A DNA stretch of 64,000 nucleotides, taken from Sphingomicrobium marinum. Lineage in GTDB: Bacteria; Pseudomonadota; Alphaproteobacteria; Sphingomonadales; Sphingomonadaceae. A model generated the notes under the pieces. The model did no database searches and was not told the origin of the DNA. It saw only the letters and a program-made list of their open reading frames with translations. Where the stretch lies: assembly GCF_026157105.1 (NCBI RefSeq), contig NZ_JANPVQ010000001.1, forward strand, positions 179,501 to 243,500, given 5' to 3'. Shown here one piece after another: positions 45,216 through 53,774 of the stretch. The position numbers and the translations under genes are program-made. The stretch's first letter is position 1; each line of letters starts with the position of its first letter.

Positions 45216-45848
45216 ATGCTGCGTTTCCTTGCCCTGCTTATTGCTGCCGCGACGGTGGCGACCCCGGCATCCGCCCAACTCAATCGCTCGGAAGGCGAAA
45301 CCTTCATCGCCGCCGTGCGCGAGGGCGATAGCGGTACGGCGATCGGAATGCTGGAGCAGCCGGGCACGCGCATCGCCAATTTCAAGGGCTTCGAAGGCGA
45401 AACCGCGCTCCACATCGTCACGCAAAAGAAGGATTATCCCTGGCTGGTCACGCTGATACGTTATGATGCCGATCCGAACGTGGTCGATCGTAACGGGAAC
45501 ACACCGCTGATGATTGCCACGCAGCAGCGGTGGTACGAGGGCGCCGATCGCCTTGTTCGTGCCGGTGCCCAGGTCGACACGCCCAATGCCGCTGGCGAAA
45601 CGCCGTTGATGCGCGCCGTGCTCTTGCGCCAACCCCGGCTCGTCAAATTGTTTCTCGAGAAAGGCGCAGATCCCGACCGCACCGATTATTCGGCAGGGCT
45701 CAGCGCGCGCGACTACGCACGCCGGGATTCGCGCAACCCGCAGCTGCTCGAGATGATCGAAACGGTCACCGCCACTGGCGAAAGCCAGGGCGAACTGAAG
45801 TTCGGACCCACGATCGAGTTTCCCGTCAGCAAAAAGACCGACGACTAG
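45216..45848 (+). CDS. Secreted ankyrin-repeat protein
   Basis: 210 residues with a signal peptide ending PASAQ. Four ankyrin repeats are visible, the clearest being NVVDRNGNTPLMIATQQRWY and NAAGETPLMRAVLLRQPRLV. A C-terminal extension ends SKKTDD. Periplasmic ankyrin proteins are found near catalase genes in some bacteria, but no such link is visible here. Partner unknown. Confidence 0.88.
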   Translation: MLRFLALLIAAATVATPASAQLNRSEGETFIAAVREGDSGTAIGMLEQPGTRIANFKGFEGETALHIVTQKKDYPWLVTLIRYDADPNVVDRNGNTPLMIATQQRWYEGADRLVRAGAQVDTPNAAGETPLMRAVLLRQPRLVKLFLEKGADPDRTDYSAGLSARDYARRDSRNPQLLEMIETVTATGESQGELKFGPTIEFPVSKKTDD

Positions 45849-46312
45849 AAATTATCGCCCAGACTGGGATCCACCTGCGCCGCCAGCCGCCGACCCGCGC
45901 GGCGGGCAAAGCGTAGCGTCTCCGCCTTGCGCCTTGCCGGTGCCAGCTTGCGTTCGGCCGATTGGCGCATGAACGCTGCGTCATAACGATCAGCCACGAT
46001 CAGTCCCGCGACATCGGGCAGGAAATCGTCACCGTCGCAGATCGAGGCGAGTTCGGGCGTCACCGCCCAATAGAAATGGTCGCAATAATCGAGATAGTCC
46101 TGCCACTTGCAATCGCCGAGCAGGTCGCTGCGCTGCACCTTGATCTCGACGATGACGATCCGGCCCTTGGTGTCGATTCCCATCAGATCGGCGCGGCGAT
46201 TATTGGGCAGCGGGACTTCAGCGATCGCAAAGATCTGCGAACGCGCGAACAGACGCGTCACGCCGCGCACGACGTCGGGTGCAAGAATTGTCGAATCGAG
46301 TTCGGTCGCCAT
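45845..46312 (-). CDS. mmcB: MmcB-family DNA repair protein
   Basis: A 155-residue protein like Caulobacter MmcB, linked to DNA damage resistance. RRADLMGIDTKGRIVIVEIK carries a PD-(D/E)xK-type nuclease pattern (Asp, then Glu-x-Lys), and KVQRSDLLGDCKWQDYLDYC follows. The ATG at 46312 is preferred to a TTG just before it. Stop overlaps the convergent ankyrin gene by four bases. Confidence 0.9.
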   Translation of the reverse strand: MATELDSTILAPDVVRGVTRLFARSQIFAIAEVPLPNNRRADLMGIDTKGRIVIVEIKVQRSDLLGDCKWQDYLDYCDHFYWAVTPELASICDGDDFLPDVAGLIVADRYDAAFMRQSAERKLAPARRKAETLRFARRAGRRLAAQVDPSLGDNF

Positions 46313-46352
46313 CAATAACGGCGTAGAACAAAAGGTGATCGAGGGCTAGGCT

Positions 46353-46973
46353 CTAGCGATAGAAGATGTGATTGTCGATCCGGCCCAGGCGCGTCAGGCG
46401 CCAGCGCGGATTGACGTAACGCGCGTGGAAGAAGAGCGCGTCGGGCATCTGCGATTCATGGAGCTCGGCGTCGACGATACGCGCGATCGCGACCGCACGC
46501 TTCCAGGCTTTCGAGTTGCGCTTGATTTGCGGCATTTTGCCGCCGCGCACGAAGCTGAACTGGCTGCGCTGGAACACGACACCGCAATAGCTGTCAGGGA
46601 AGCGGCCGCTTTCCGCGCGATTGGCGATGACCTGTGCGACAGCCAGCTGGCCTTCGAGCGATTCGCCGCGCGTTTCGAAATAGACGGCGCCAGCGAGGCA
46701 CTCCATCTCGGCATTTCTCGTATGCGTGCCCTTAAATTGTTCGACCTTGCTGTAGAGGTCTTCGGGCAGCTCGGGTTCCGGCGCAACGTAAGGTTCGGCA
46801 TCTTCACCGCCTGTCACGCCGACGTCCAGCACGTCATCGATTTCCGGAAGGGCCACGGTCGGCGCCAAGGGGTCGATTATTTCATTGGTCTCCTGGGAGA
46901 CCTCAGCCGGGGCCACCGAAGCCGCGGTGGCCATGGATGCGAAAACCAGTGCTGAGCGCCAAAGGAACTTCAT
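46353..46973 (-). CDS. SleB-type cell-wall hydrolase
   Basis: A 206-residue secreted protein: signal peptide MKFLWRSALVFASMATAASV, an acidic linker, then a Hydrolase_2 domain with AGAVYFETRGESLEGQLAVA (catalytic Glu region), CGVVFQRSQFSFV and DALFFHARYVNPRW. It resembles spore-cortex lytic enzymes but in a non-sporulating lineage acts on vegetative peptidoglycan. A Met at 46991 is an alternative start. Confidence 0.88.
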   Translation of the reverse strand: MKFLWRSALVFASMATAASVAPAEVSQETNEIIDPLAPTVALPEIDDVLDVGVTGGEDAEPYVAPEPELPEDLYSKVEQFKGTHTRNAEMECLAGAVYFETRGESLEGQLAVAQVIANRAESGRFPDSYCGVVFQRSQFSFVRGGKMPQIKRNSKAWKRAVAIARIVDAELHESQMPDALFFHARYVNPRWRLTRLGRIDNHIFYR

Positions 46974-47151
46974 TATAACTTGCTCGTTCATGCGGTGAAC
47001 GCGTTTCCGACGGACCTTGTCGCTCTTACCGGCGACTTGTGTTTGATCCGGGATCCTTGTTCCCCGTCTGCGTGGCACCGGCACAATTGTGTGCGACGTT
47101 GGTGCCCCCCGCCTGAGTTGACTGCCCCCTGCGGTCTCGACCCTTACACAA
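46974..47151. other. 178-bp gap with no recognisable gene
   Basis: The region between the SleB-type hydrolase and the DUF1491 gene. A minus-strand frame stays open through it but starts without a ribosome-binding site and has no meaningful product. I see no hairpin with a T tail; it probably holds the hydrolase promoter. Confidence 0.5.
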
Positions 47152-47493
47152 TCAAGAAAATTCGGTCGTTTCAGCGACGAACCGTTCGGCGTCCGCGATA
47201 TCCAGTTCAATTGACCATAAATCCGGGTCCGCTTTGCGGCGATTCGCGACAAAATCCCTTATTTCCGCCGTTTCTGCGTTCTCCGCCGGGCCGGATTTCT
47301 GCCAAATATAGCCTTTGTCGAGATCGAGAATCCGTTCCAAACAACAGAAATGACGACCTTTTTCGGCGATCAGCAGCAAAATGGCGCCGCGATCAGCATC
47401 GCCCTTGTGCAACACCGCGGCAAACCCGCCATTTGATTCAGCGCGGCGTCGCAGCGCGGCGACCTCGAGCGCGGCGGGAAACCGGTCTTGCAT
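47152..47493 (-). CDS. DUF1491 family protein
   Basis: 113 residues. MQDRFPAALEVAALRRRAES, GDADRGAILLLIAEKGRHFC and a later DLDKGYIWQKSGP, then DPDLWSIELDIADAERFV, match the DUF1491 family restricted to alphaproteobacteria. The ATG overlaps the thioesterase stop by one base. Function unknown. Confidence 0.85.
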   Translation of the reverse strand: MQDRFPAALEVAALRRRAESNGGFAAVLHKGDADRGAILLLIAEKGRHFCCLERILDLDKGYIWQKSGPAENAETAEIRDFVANRRKADPDLWSIELDIADAERFVAETTEFS

Positions 47494-47966
47494 CAGGGGA
47501 GCCGGTATCCGTCCAGCCCGGACAAGGCGATGTGACTGCGCATGAACGTGCCCGTCCCGCGGCCGCATTCTTCGCCGGAGGCGTCGACAATGCGCGCTTC
47601 GGCAACCAGAACGCGCCGTCTCCCGCTGATCCAGCGTCCCTCGGCAACAGCACGGCCTTGCTTCATCGGCCGGGTGAAATGGAGGTTGAAGGCCGTGGTC
47701 AACAGGAAGCGATCACTGACCAGCCCGTTGGCGGCATAGAATGCGGCATCGTCGAGCATCTTGAAATACAGCCCGCCATGCGCGGCACCGGCCGCATGAA
47801 AATGGCGATCGTCGACGTTGAAGTCGATCCGCGACACCCCTGCCTTTTCGAGGTGGATGCTGCTGTCGTAATGCGCATTGACCGGTGCCGACACGTAAAG
47901 CGCCTCGAGCGCCCGCAAATGCGCTTCGGCCCCCGACAGGGAACCGTCAGGCGGCGGTGCGTTCAT
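47493..47966 (-). CDS. PaaI-family thioesterase
   Basis: A 157-residue hotdog-fold protein. FHAAGAAHGGLYFKMLDDAA contains the catalytic HGG region, and FNLHFTRPMKQGRAVAEGRW is the second conserved part. It hydrolyses acyl-CoA thioesters; substrate unknown. It overlaps ptsN by 20 bases and DUF1491 by one. Confidence 0.87.
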   Translation of the reverse strand: MNAPPPDGSLSGAEAHLRALEALYVSAPVNAHYDSSIHLEKAGVSRIDFNVDDRHFHAAGAAHGGLYFKMLDDAAFYAANGLVSDRFLLTTAFNLHFTRPMKQGRAVAEGRWISGRRRVLVAEARIVDASGEECGRGTGTFMRSHIALSGLDGYRLP

Positions 47967-48411
47967 CGGCTCCCATGAGTACCGCCGCAAGGGCATCGCG
48001 TCCGCGCGCACCGCGCATCTTCTCGATCGCGGTACCATGACGCGCGACGCGGCTGACTGCCGCCAATGCACGCAAATGATCGGCGCCCGCATCGGGGGGC
48101 GACAGGATCAGGAACACGATGTCCACGGGCATCTTGTCGATGGCATCGTAATCGAGTGGCTGGTCGAGCCGCGCCACCAGGCCATAGACACGGTCGAGCC
48201 CTTCGAGCTTGCCGTGCGGAATGGCGACACCGCCACCAAACCCGGTCGATCCCAGCGCTTCACGCTCGAGCAGCGCATCGGCAATAGTGCCGGCGTCCAT
48301 ATCGAGCTGGCTGGCCGCCGCTTGCGCAAGGCGCTGCAGAAGGCCGCGCTTCTCGCGCGCCGTCAGGCTCGTCCGGATGGCCGAGAAATCGATAAAATCA
48401 GATAAATGCAT
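47947..48411 (-). CDS. ptsN: PTS IIA-Ntr nitrogen regulatory protein
   Basis: A 154-residue EIIA of the regulatory PTS. The phosphorylated His sits in GGGVAIPHGKLEGLDRVYG. MHLSDFIDFSAIRTSL at the start and VDIVFLILSPPDAGADHLRA further on are typical. Lies behind hpf, as in the rpoN-hpf-ptsN arrangement, though rpoN itself is not here. Confidence 0.95.
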   Translation of the reverse strand: MHLSDFIDFSAIRTSLTAREKRGLLQRLAQAAASQLDMDAGTIADALLEREALGSTGFGGGVAIPHGKLEGLDRVYGLVARLDQPLDYDAIDKMPVDIVFLILSPPDAGADHLRALAAVSRVARHGTAIEKMRGARGRDALAAVLMGADERTAA

Positions 48412-48475
48412 TCTTCACGCCAGACTGGGATTGATTCTTGGAGGCGTCCCTAGTCGATAGCGACCCACTTGTCAG

Positions 48476-49045
48476 CTATTGTCCCGGTTCGACCCACCCG
48501 ATGGTGCCGTCCTGGCGCCGATAAACCATGTTATAAGCACCTGTCTGGCCATTCTTGAACATCAGTGCATTCGTATCGCGCAGGTCGAGCATCATGACCG
48601 CATCGGACACGCTGGCGGTCGGAATATCGACCCGCGTTTCCGCCACGATCGCGGGCGCATCACTTTCGCTGTCTTCGGCTTCGTCGTTGGTGCCCTTAGA
48701 TTCGAAGACGCGATAGGAAGCGTCGAATTCCGGCGAATCCTGTGCACCGCGGTGCGCGTTGAGACGGCCGCGATAGCGCTTTAACTGGCGTTCGATCTTG
48801 TCGGCCGCTCCCTCGAACGCGACATGTGCGTCGGACGCCTTGTTGGAAGCCTTGAGCACGATCCCTTTGTTCACGGGCGCCACGATGTCGCAGCGGAAAT
48901 CATTATGCTCAGCGCGGCCGAACGTGACGTCGGCGCTGGTCGCGCGCGCGAAATATTTCTCTGTCAGCTGGGTGATACGATCGGAAACATGGGTACGGAG
49001 GGCCTCTCCGGTTTCTACCTGATGGCCTGCGACGCGGATATCCAT
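48476..49045 (-). CDS. hpf: Long-form ribosome hibernation promoting factor
   Basis: A 189-residue protein. Residues 1-100 are the ribosome-binding fold (MDIRVAGHQVETGEALRTHV, YFARATSADVTFGRAEHNDF, ADKIERQLKRYRGRLNAHRG). After a linker, residues 135-189 are the dimerising tail (SDAVMMLDLRDTNALMFKNG, ending GTIGWVEPG). Such long forms pair 70S ribosomes into 100S dimers in stationary phase. Confidence 0.95.
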   Translation of the reverse strand: MDIRVAGHQVETGEALRTHVSDRITQLTEKYFARATSADVTFGRAEHNDFRCDIVAPVNKGIVLKASNKASDAHVAFEGAADKIERQLKRYRGRLNAHRGAQDSPEFDASYRVFESKGTNDEAEDSESDAPAIVAETRVDIPTASVSDAVMMLDLRDTNALMFKNGQTGAYNMVYRRQDGTIGWVEPGQ

Positions 49046-49112
49046 GCGCCTCTCCTTTCTTTTGGTCTTTCATACAACCGGGGGATGGTTGCGTTTCATT
49101 CAAAATGGGACT

Positions 49113-49802
49113 TCAGATGCGACTCCACAAGGGGTCGCACAGCTGCTGGATAAAGCTTTTGTGGCGCGCCAGTTCCTCCTCACTAGCCGAATGTGGTCGG
49201 GGTGGACGGACGGGGCGACGGATCGCGGATGCGCCGATGACAATGGGCGCGGAGTCCTCCGGCTCGGCACTGGCGAGCGACAGGCCAATCTGCCGGCCCC
49301 CCGTTAGTTCGATATAGACCTGCGCGAGCAATTGGGCATCGAGCAGCGCGCCGTGTTTCACGCGCATCGAGCGGTCGACTCCAAAGCGCGTGCACAAGGC
49401 ATCGAGGCTGTGCTTGGCACCGGGAAACTTGGTGCGCGCCAGGGCCAGCGTATCGACCATGCGATCCATCCCGATCGGTGCGCGTCCGCATTTTTCGAGT
49501 TCTGCATTGAGGAAGCCGAAGTCGAACGAAGCGTTATGCGCGACCAGCGGCGAGTCTCCGATGAAGTCGAGCAGCTCTTGCGCCTTGTCGGCGAAGCAGG
49601 GCTTGTCGGCCAGGAAGGCCGACGACAGGCCATGCACCCCCTCGGCCTCGCTCGGCATCTCGCGTTCGGGATTGTAATAGCAATGATATTCGCGACCGGT
49701 CTCGATCCGGTCGATCATCTCGATGCAGCCCATTTCGACGATGCGGTCGCCCAACCCCGGACTCAGCCCCGTGGTTTCGGTATCGAAGACTATCTCTCGC
49801 AT
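49113..49802 (-). CDS. dnaQ: DNA polymerase III epsilon subunit
   Basis: A 229-residue proofreading exonuclease. The DEDDh residues are in VFDTETTGLSPGLGDRI, VAHNASFDFGFLNAELEK and KHGALLDAQLLAQVYIELTG. The start at MREIVFDTETTG is used because the frame upstream lacks a site. C-terminal residues ARHKSFIQQLCDPLW would bind the alpha subunit. Standard neighbour of coaE near alphaproteobacterial origins. Confidence 0.96.
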   Translation of the reverse strand: MREIVFDTETTGLSPGLGDRIVEMGCIEMIDRIETGREYHCYYNPEREMPSEAEGVHGLSSAFLADKPCFADKAQELLDFIGDSPLVAHNASFDFGFLNAELEKCGRAPIGMDRMVDTLALARTKFPGAKHSLDALCTRFGVDRSMRVKHGALLDAQLLAQVYIELTGGRQIGLSLASAEPEDSAPIVIGASAIRRPVRPPRPHSASEEELARHKSFIQQLCDPLWSRI

Positions 49803-49822
49803 GACTGTTCTTTTGCGCTTTT

Positions 49823-50404
49823 CTACAGGTCCAAGCAAGCGAGGATCCGGTCAACCTGCGCGCGCGTTTCATCGAGCGGGCCCGACGTGTCCACGACATG
49901 ATCGGCGCGCGCACGCTTTTCCTCATCGGGCATCTGGCGGGCAAGGATGTTGTCGAGCTTCTCTTCGGTCATGCCCGGCCGCCGCATAACGCGCTCGCGC
50001 TGCACCTCGGCTGGCGCGGAGACGACGACCACGACATCGAAATTCTCCTCGCCGCCAGTTTCGAACAGCAGCGGGATTTCGAACGCCAGCGCTCGCGCAT
50101 CGCTATTGGCAAGGATGAAGCGGGTGCGTTCGTGATGCACGGCAGGGTGCACCAGCCCTTCCAACTTTGTGAGCGCATCGCGATCGCCCAGGACCATCGC
50201 CGACAAGGCCTCGCGGTCTACCGCGCCATCACGGGTCGAGCCTGGAAAGGCGGCTTCGATGTCCGAGACCAGCCGTCCGCCCGGGCCCTGCATCTCGCGG
50301 ACGGCAGCATCAGCGTCGAACAGCGGGATACCGGCATCCCTGAACATGCCGGCCACCGTCGATTTGCCCATCCCGATGGAACCGGTGATCGCAATCGTTT
50401 TCAT
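49823..50404 (-). CDS. coaE: Dephospho-CoA kinase
   Basis: A 193-residue kinase for the last step of CoA synthesis. The P-loop is AITGSIGMGKSTVAGMF; IPLFDADAAVREM and FEIPLLFETGGEENFDVVVV are further conserved parts. Overlaps aroE by four bases. Confidence 0.96.
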   Translation of the reverse strand: MKTIAITGSIGMGKSTVAGMFRDAGIPLFDADAAVREMQGPGGRLVSDIEAAFPGSTRDGAVDREALSAMVLGDRDALTKLEGLVHPAVHHERTRFILANSDARALAFEIPLLFETGGEENFDVVVVVSAPAEVQRERVMRRPGMTEEKLDNILARQMPDEEKRARADHVVDTSGPLDETRAQVDRILACLDL

Positions 50405-51237
50405 TCCCCCAGTATAGCAAAAAGTTCGGCATCGTGCGCGCGCGGCGCGTCTTCATCGAAGAAAATCTTGAAGCTCGCTGCTGCCTGCTCGACAAGCATC
50501 TGCAGGCCCGATGCCACGCCAAGCCCGCGCTTCTTGGCAGCGGCAAGCAAGGGCGTCTCGACCGGGGACGACACAAGGTCGAAGACCCAGCCGCGGTCGC
50601 TCAATCCGCCGATATCGATCTTGAGCGGGGCATGTCCCACCATACCCAGCGGCGTTGCATTGATGAGGCCGTCGCCGCCGATGGCATCGCTCATCTTTGC
50701 CGGCTGGACCTTGAGCCCGAACTCGACGGCCAGCTTGGTCGCCTTGACCCGGTCACGGGCGTGGATACGGATCATCGACAGGCCGAGCGACCGGCAGGCC
50801 ACCAGCACAGCGCGCGCTGCACCGCCGCTTCCCAATACCGATATGCGTTCCATCGCGCGGCCCTGTCGTTGTAAGTCGGCAAGCAAACCCATCACCGCTC
50901 CGATGTCGCTATTCGCAGCGATCAGCCGCCCTTCGCGCGGCACCAGCATGTTCGCCGCGCCCGCTGCGACGGCGCGATCGGTGGCTTCATCGGCCAATGC
51001 AATGACGTCGAGTTTGAGCGGCATGGTGACATTGCATCCACGCCAGTTGGGGTCCTTTGTTCTATTCTCGACATAGGAGGCGAGTTCGTCCCGCTTGACT
51101 CGATGGCGTCGATAATCGCCGGAGCGCGCCAATTTCTCCAACCAGAAGCGGTGGATAACCGGCGACTTGCTCTGCTCTATCGGATCGCCAATAACTTCGG
51201 CGTAAATGCCTCCAAGAGGGGCTTCAGTCGCGGTCAT
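50401..51237 (-). CDS. aroE: Shikimate dehydrogenase
   Basis: A 278-residue NADPH enzyme of the aromatic pathway. Substrate site: GDPIEQSKSPVIHRFWLEKL and GCNVTMPLKLDVIALADEAT (Lys). The nucleotide loop is SVLGSGGAARAVLVACRSLG. The C-terminal GLQMLVEQAAASFKIFF is also conserved. Overlaps maf and coaE by four bases on each side. Confidence 0.96.
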   Translation of the reverse strand: MTATEAPLGGIYAEVIGDPIEQSKSPVIHRFWLEKLARSGDYRRHRVKRDELASYVENRTKDPNWRGCNVTMPLKLDVIALADEATDRAVAAGAANMLVPREGRLIAANSDIGAVMGLLADLQRQGRAMERISVLGSGGAARAVLVACRSLGLSMIRIHARDRVKATKLAVEFGLKVQPAKMSDAIGGDGLINATPLGMVGHAPLKIDIGGLSDRGWVFDLVSSPVETPLLAAAKKRGLGVASGLQMLVEQAAASFKIFFDEDAPRAHDAELFAILGE

Positions 51238-51821
51238 GTTGGCAGGATACCTTCGTCGCGCAAGGCGCCGAGGAGGGGAAGTAAAGGCATACCAAGGATC
51301 GTAAAATGACTTCCCGTGATCTTGTCGAACAACAAGGCGCCGGGACCCTCCAGACGGAAAACGCCGACACAGAAACCAACCGCGGGCCAGTCCATTTCAA
51401 GATAATTTTGAATAAACTCTTCGCTATACTTGCGGACCTCCAGTTCGGCGACATCATGGGCATTGAAGAGCGTCTCTTCTCCCCGTGTGAGTGCCACGGA
51501 ACTGTGTAAAAACAAAGACTTACCGGCAAACATCCTGAGATGTCCCGCGGCCTCTTCCCGGTCGCGCGGTTTATCGAGCGCGATGTCATCGCAGCAGGCG
51601 ATACTGTCGCTGCCGATGACCAGCGCATCGCTCTCGCAGCGGCTGACCGCCAGCGCTTTTTCCGCTGCCAGTTTCTGCGTCAGTGCGGCAACATCACCGG
51701 TGAATCTGGCCTTGATCGCGCCTTCATCGATTTCGGATGGAACGACGCGATAGTCGAGCCCGACCTGGTCGAGAATGGCGCGGCGGATGCCGCTTGCCGA
51801 GGCGAGGATCAGGTCGCTCAC
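51234..51821 (-). CDS. maf: Maf-family nucleotide pyrophosphatase
   Basis: A 195-residue Maf protein. VSDLILASASGIRRAILDQV carries the N-terminal motif (usually SPRR, here SGIRR). ALVIGSDSIACCDDIALDKP has the central Asp, and EMDWPAVGFCVGVFRLEGPG is near the end. The family hydrolyses non-canonical or methylated NTPs. The start is a GTG at 51821 without clear ribosome-binding site; the frame is open into the origin region, which I do not count as coding. Confidence 0.88.
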   Translation of the reverse strand: MSDLILASASGIRRAILDQVGLDYRVVPSEIDEGAIKARFTGDVAALTQKLAAEKALAVSRCESDALVIGSDSIACCDDIALDKPRDREEAAGHLRMFAGKSLFLHSSVALTRGEETLFNAHDVAELEVRKYSEEFIQNYLEMDWPAVGFCVGVFRLEGPGALLFDKITGSHFTILGMPLLPLLGALRDEGILPT

Positions 51822-52124
51822 GCGTTCGGGATAAATCTGTGGATAAACATGGGGCTTGGCGTAGCGCGACTTTGGGGACTGGCCAAGCGGTCGAGTCATT
51901 CGAACCGCCCCCATTGTCGATCCAAACAAGCATCCACAGGACCTTCCTCGAATCGTTTTGCTGTGAATCCCGTGGACACAAGAGCGCGAATCGGCAGAAA
52001 ACCGCCGGACTCATTTTTCCTGCTCTGTTGGCAAAATCGGGATCGGGTCTTACATCCCGTTATCAACGCGCCAAGTAACAACACCTATCTAGATTCTAAT
52101 TATATATATAGGGAGAGAAGAAGG
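51822..52124. other. Chromosomal replication origin (oriC)
   Basis: 303 bases without a gene between divergent maf and hemE, the place of oriC in many alphaproteobacteria. An exact DnaA box in reverse orientation (TGTGGATAA, 51838-51846) and near matches at 51826-51834, 51930-51938, 51962-51970 and 52060-52068 are seen. Six GANTC sites (51893, 51950, 51965, 51988, 52008, 52092) suit CcrM methylation. The stretch 52085-52111 (with TATATATATA) is a candidate unwinding element. No TTAA-N7-TTAA CtrA site is present, unlike in Caulobacter. Coding strands point away on both sides. Confidence 0.85.
51838..51846 (-). promoter_or_regulatory. DnaA box, exact match
   Basis: TTATCCACA on the minus strand, 17 bases upstream of maf, with a second weaker copy (TTATCCCGA, 51826-51834) three bases away. 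It marks one end of the origin. Confidence 0.75.
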
Positions 52125-53144
52125 GTGGCCGATAAGCCTCTTTTAGCCGTCTTGCATGGCGAACGGCGGGACCCGCCACCCGTCTGGATGATGCGCCAGG
52201 CCGGTCGTTACCTGCCCGAATATCGAGAGCTGCGCGCCGAGAAAGGCGGCTTTCTCGACATGGCGTACGATCCGCCAAGCGCCGCGGAAATCACCCTTCA
52301 GCCCTTGCGGCGCTTCGCGCTCGATGCGGCAATTCTCTTCTCCGATATTCTCGTGGTGCCGCACGCGATCGGGCAGCATCTCTATTTCGTCGCTGGCGAA
52401 GGACCGCGGCTCGAACCCCCGCTCAAGGATTCATCGCTGGACGACCTGACAAGCGCCATGGAGCGCGTCGAGCCGGTTTATGAGACCGTGCGTCAGGTGA
52501 ACGTCCGATTGGCGCCTGAGACCACCTTTCTGGGCTTTGCCGGAAGTCCGTGGACCGTCGCGACCTATATGGTTGCCGGTCAGGGCAGCCGTGACCAGGC
52601 ACCGGCGCGGATCATGGCTTATACCGAGCCCAAGCGGTTCGGCGCGCTGATCGACAGGCTCGTCAGTGTCACGGTCGATTATCTTTCGGGCCAGATCGAG
52701 GCCGGCGTCGATGCCGTGCAACTGTTCGATAGCTGGGCGGGCAGCCTGTCACCCTCGCAGTTCGAGGAGTGGGTGATCGCACCCAACGCGCGGATCGTCG
52801 AAGCCTTGAAGGCGCGCCATCCCGATACGCCGATCATCGGCTTTCCCAAGGGTGCGGGTGCCAAATTGGTCGACTACGTTGCGGGCACGAAGGTCGATGC
52901 TGTCGGACTCGATGAAACGCTCGATCCCACCTGGGCTGACGATTCATTGCCCAAGGGCCTTCCCGTGCAAGGCAATCTCGATCCGATGGCATTGCTGGCC
53001 GGCGGCGAAAAACTCGATGCCGCCATCGACCGCATCAAGGATGCGCTCAAGGATCGGCCGCACATCTTCAATCTCGGTCACGGGATCGACAAGACGACGC
53101 CGATCGCGCATGTCGAACAGATGATGCAGCGGGTGAAAGGCTGA
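52125..53144 (+). CDS. hemE: Uroporphyrinogen decarboxylase
   Basis: A 339-residue haem pathway enzyme making coproporphyrinogen III. PPVWMMRQAGRYLPEYRELR holds the substrate-binding Arg residues, and FSDILVVPHAIG and LFDSWAGSLSPSQFEEWV are conserved. The start is GTG (VADKPLLAVLHGERR) because GGGAGAGAAG lies just upstream; the frame is open further up through the origin. Followed by hemJ with a one-base overlap. Confidence 0.96.
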   Translation: MADKPLLAVLHGERRDPPPVWMMRQAGRYLPEYRELRAEKGGFLDMAYDPPSAAEITLQPLRRFALDAAILFSDILVVPHAIGQHLYFVAGEGPRLEPPLKDSSLDDLTSAMERVEPVYETVRQVNVRLAPETTFLGFAGSPWTVATYMVAGQGSRDQAPARIMAYTEPKRFGALIDRLVSVTVDYLSGQIEAGVDAVQLFDSWAGSLSPSQFEEWVIAPNARIVEALKARHPDTPIIGFPKGAGAKLVDYVAGTKVDAVGLDETLDPTWADDSLPKGLPVQGNLDPMALLAGGEKLDAAIDRIKDALKDRPHIFNLGHGIDKTTPIAHVEQMMQRVKG

Positions 53145-53596
53145 TGGACCAGCTAATCGGATTTCTGGGTGCCGCCTATCTGTGGGTGAAGGCAGCGCAT
53201 GTCATCTTCATCATTTTCTGGATGGCGGGGCTCTTCATCGTGCCGCGCTATTACGTCCATCATCACGAAACGACTGCGGGATCGGCCGAAGACCGGGCCT
53301 GGATCGAACGCGAGGATCGCGCCCGCACGGTGATCCTGCTCCCGGCGATGATCTTGAGCTGGATCCTGGGTCTCGCGCTCGCCTTGCATGTCGGCGCCTT
53401 TGCGCAAGGCTGGTTCCACGCCAAGTTCCTGCTCGTGGTCCTGCTGACCGGATACCAGGGCTGGATCAGCGCATTCGGCAAGAAGCTGGCGCGCGGCGAA
53501 CGCCCGCTGTCGGGCAAGGCGCTGCGCTTTCTCAACGAGGTGCCCGGTATCTTCACCATCCTCATCGTCATCCTGGTGATCGTGCGACCTTTTTAA
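53144..53596 (+). CDS. hemJ: Protoporphyrinogen oxidase HemJ
   Basis: A 150-residue inner-membrane protein with four helices. WVKAAHVIFIIFWMAGLFIV (with the conserved His), RYYVHHHET and AKFLLVVLLTGYQGWISAFG are the HemJ pattern. It catalyses the penultimate haem step, using the quinone pool or other acceptor. Coupled to hemE. Confidence 0.92.
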   Translation: MDQLIGFLGAAYLWVKAAHVIFIIFWMAGLFIVPRYYVHHHETTAGSAEDRAWIEREDRARTVILLPAMILSWILGLALALHVGAFAQGWFHAKFLLVVLLTGYQGWISAFGKKLARGERPLSGKALRFLNEVPGIFTILIVILVIVRPF

Positions 53597-53774
53597 CGCG
53601 TCGGTCCGCCCGATCATTATTGACTCGGGACGCCGGGCTTTCTAGCTGATGGGCGAAGGCGGCGCATCGGCCCGCTTTTCCTTTCCCGCCGATGCTTCAA
53701 CCCACCGCCACGCGACACCAGCGGTCCTCGCCTGTCGCGCCAACAGGCTTCCCATGCCTAGGAATATTATCGCC

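Noticed and set aside
52101-52110. TATATATATA read as a hemE promoter only
   Set aside because: It may serve as a promoter, but its position beside DnaA boxes fits an unwinding element better; I did not list it as a separate promoter.
51540-52124. N-terminal extension of hemE by 195 residues
   Set aside because: It would run through maf and oriC; the GTG at 52125 has a good ribosome-binding site and matches the family length.
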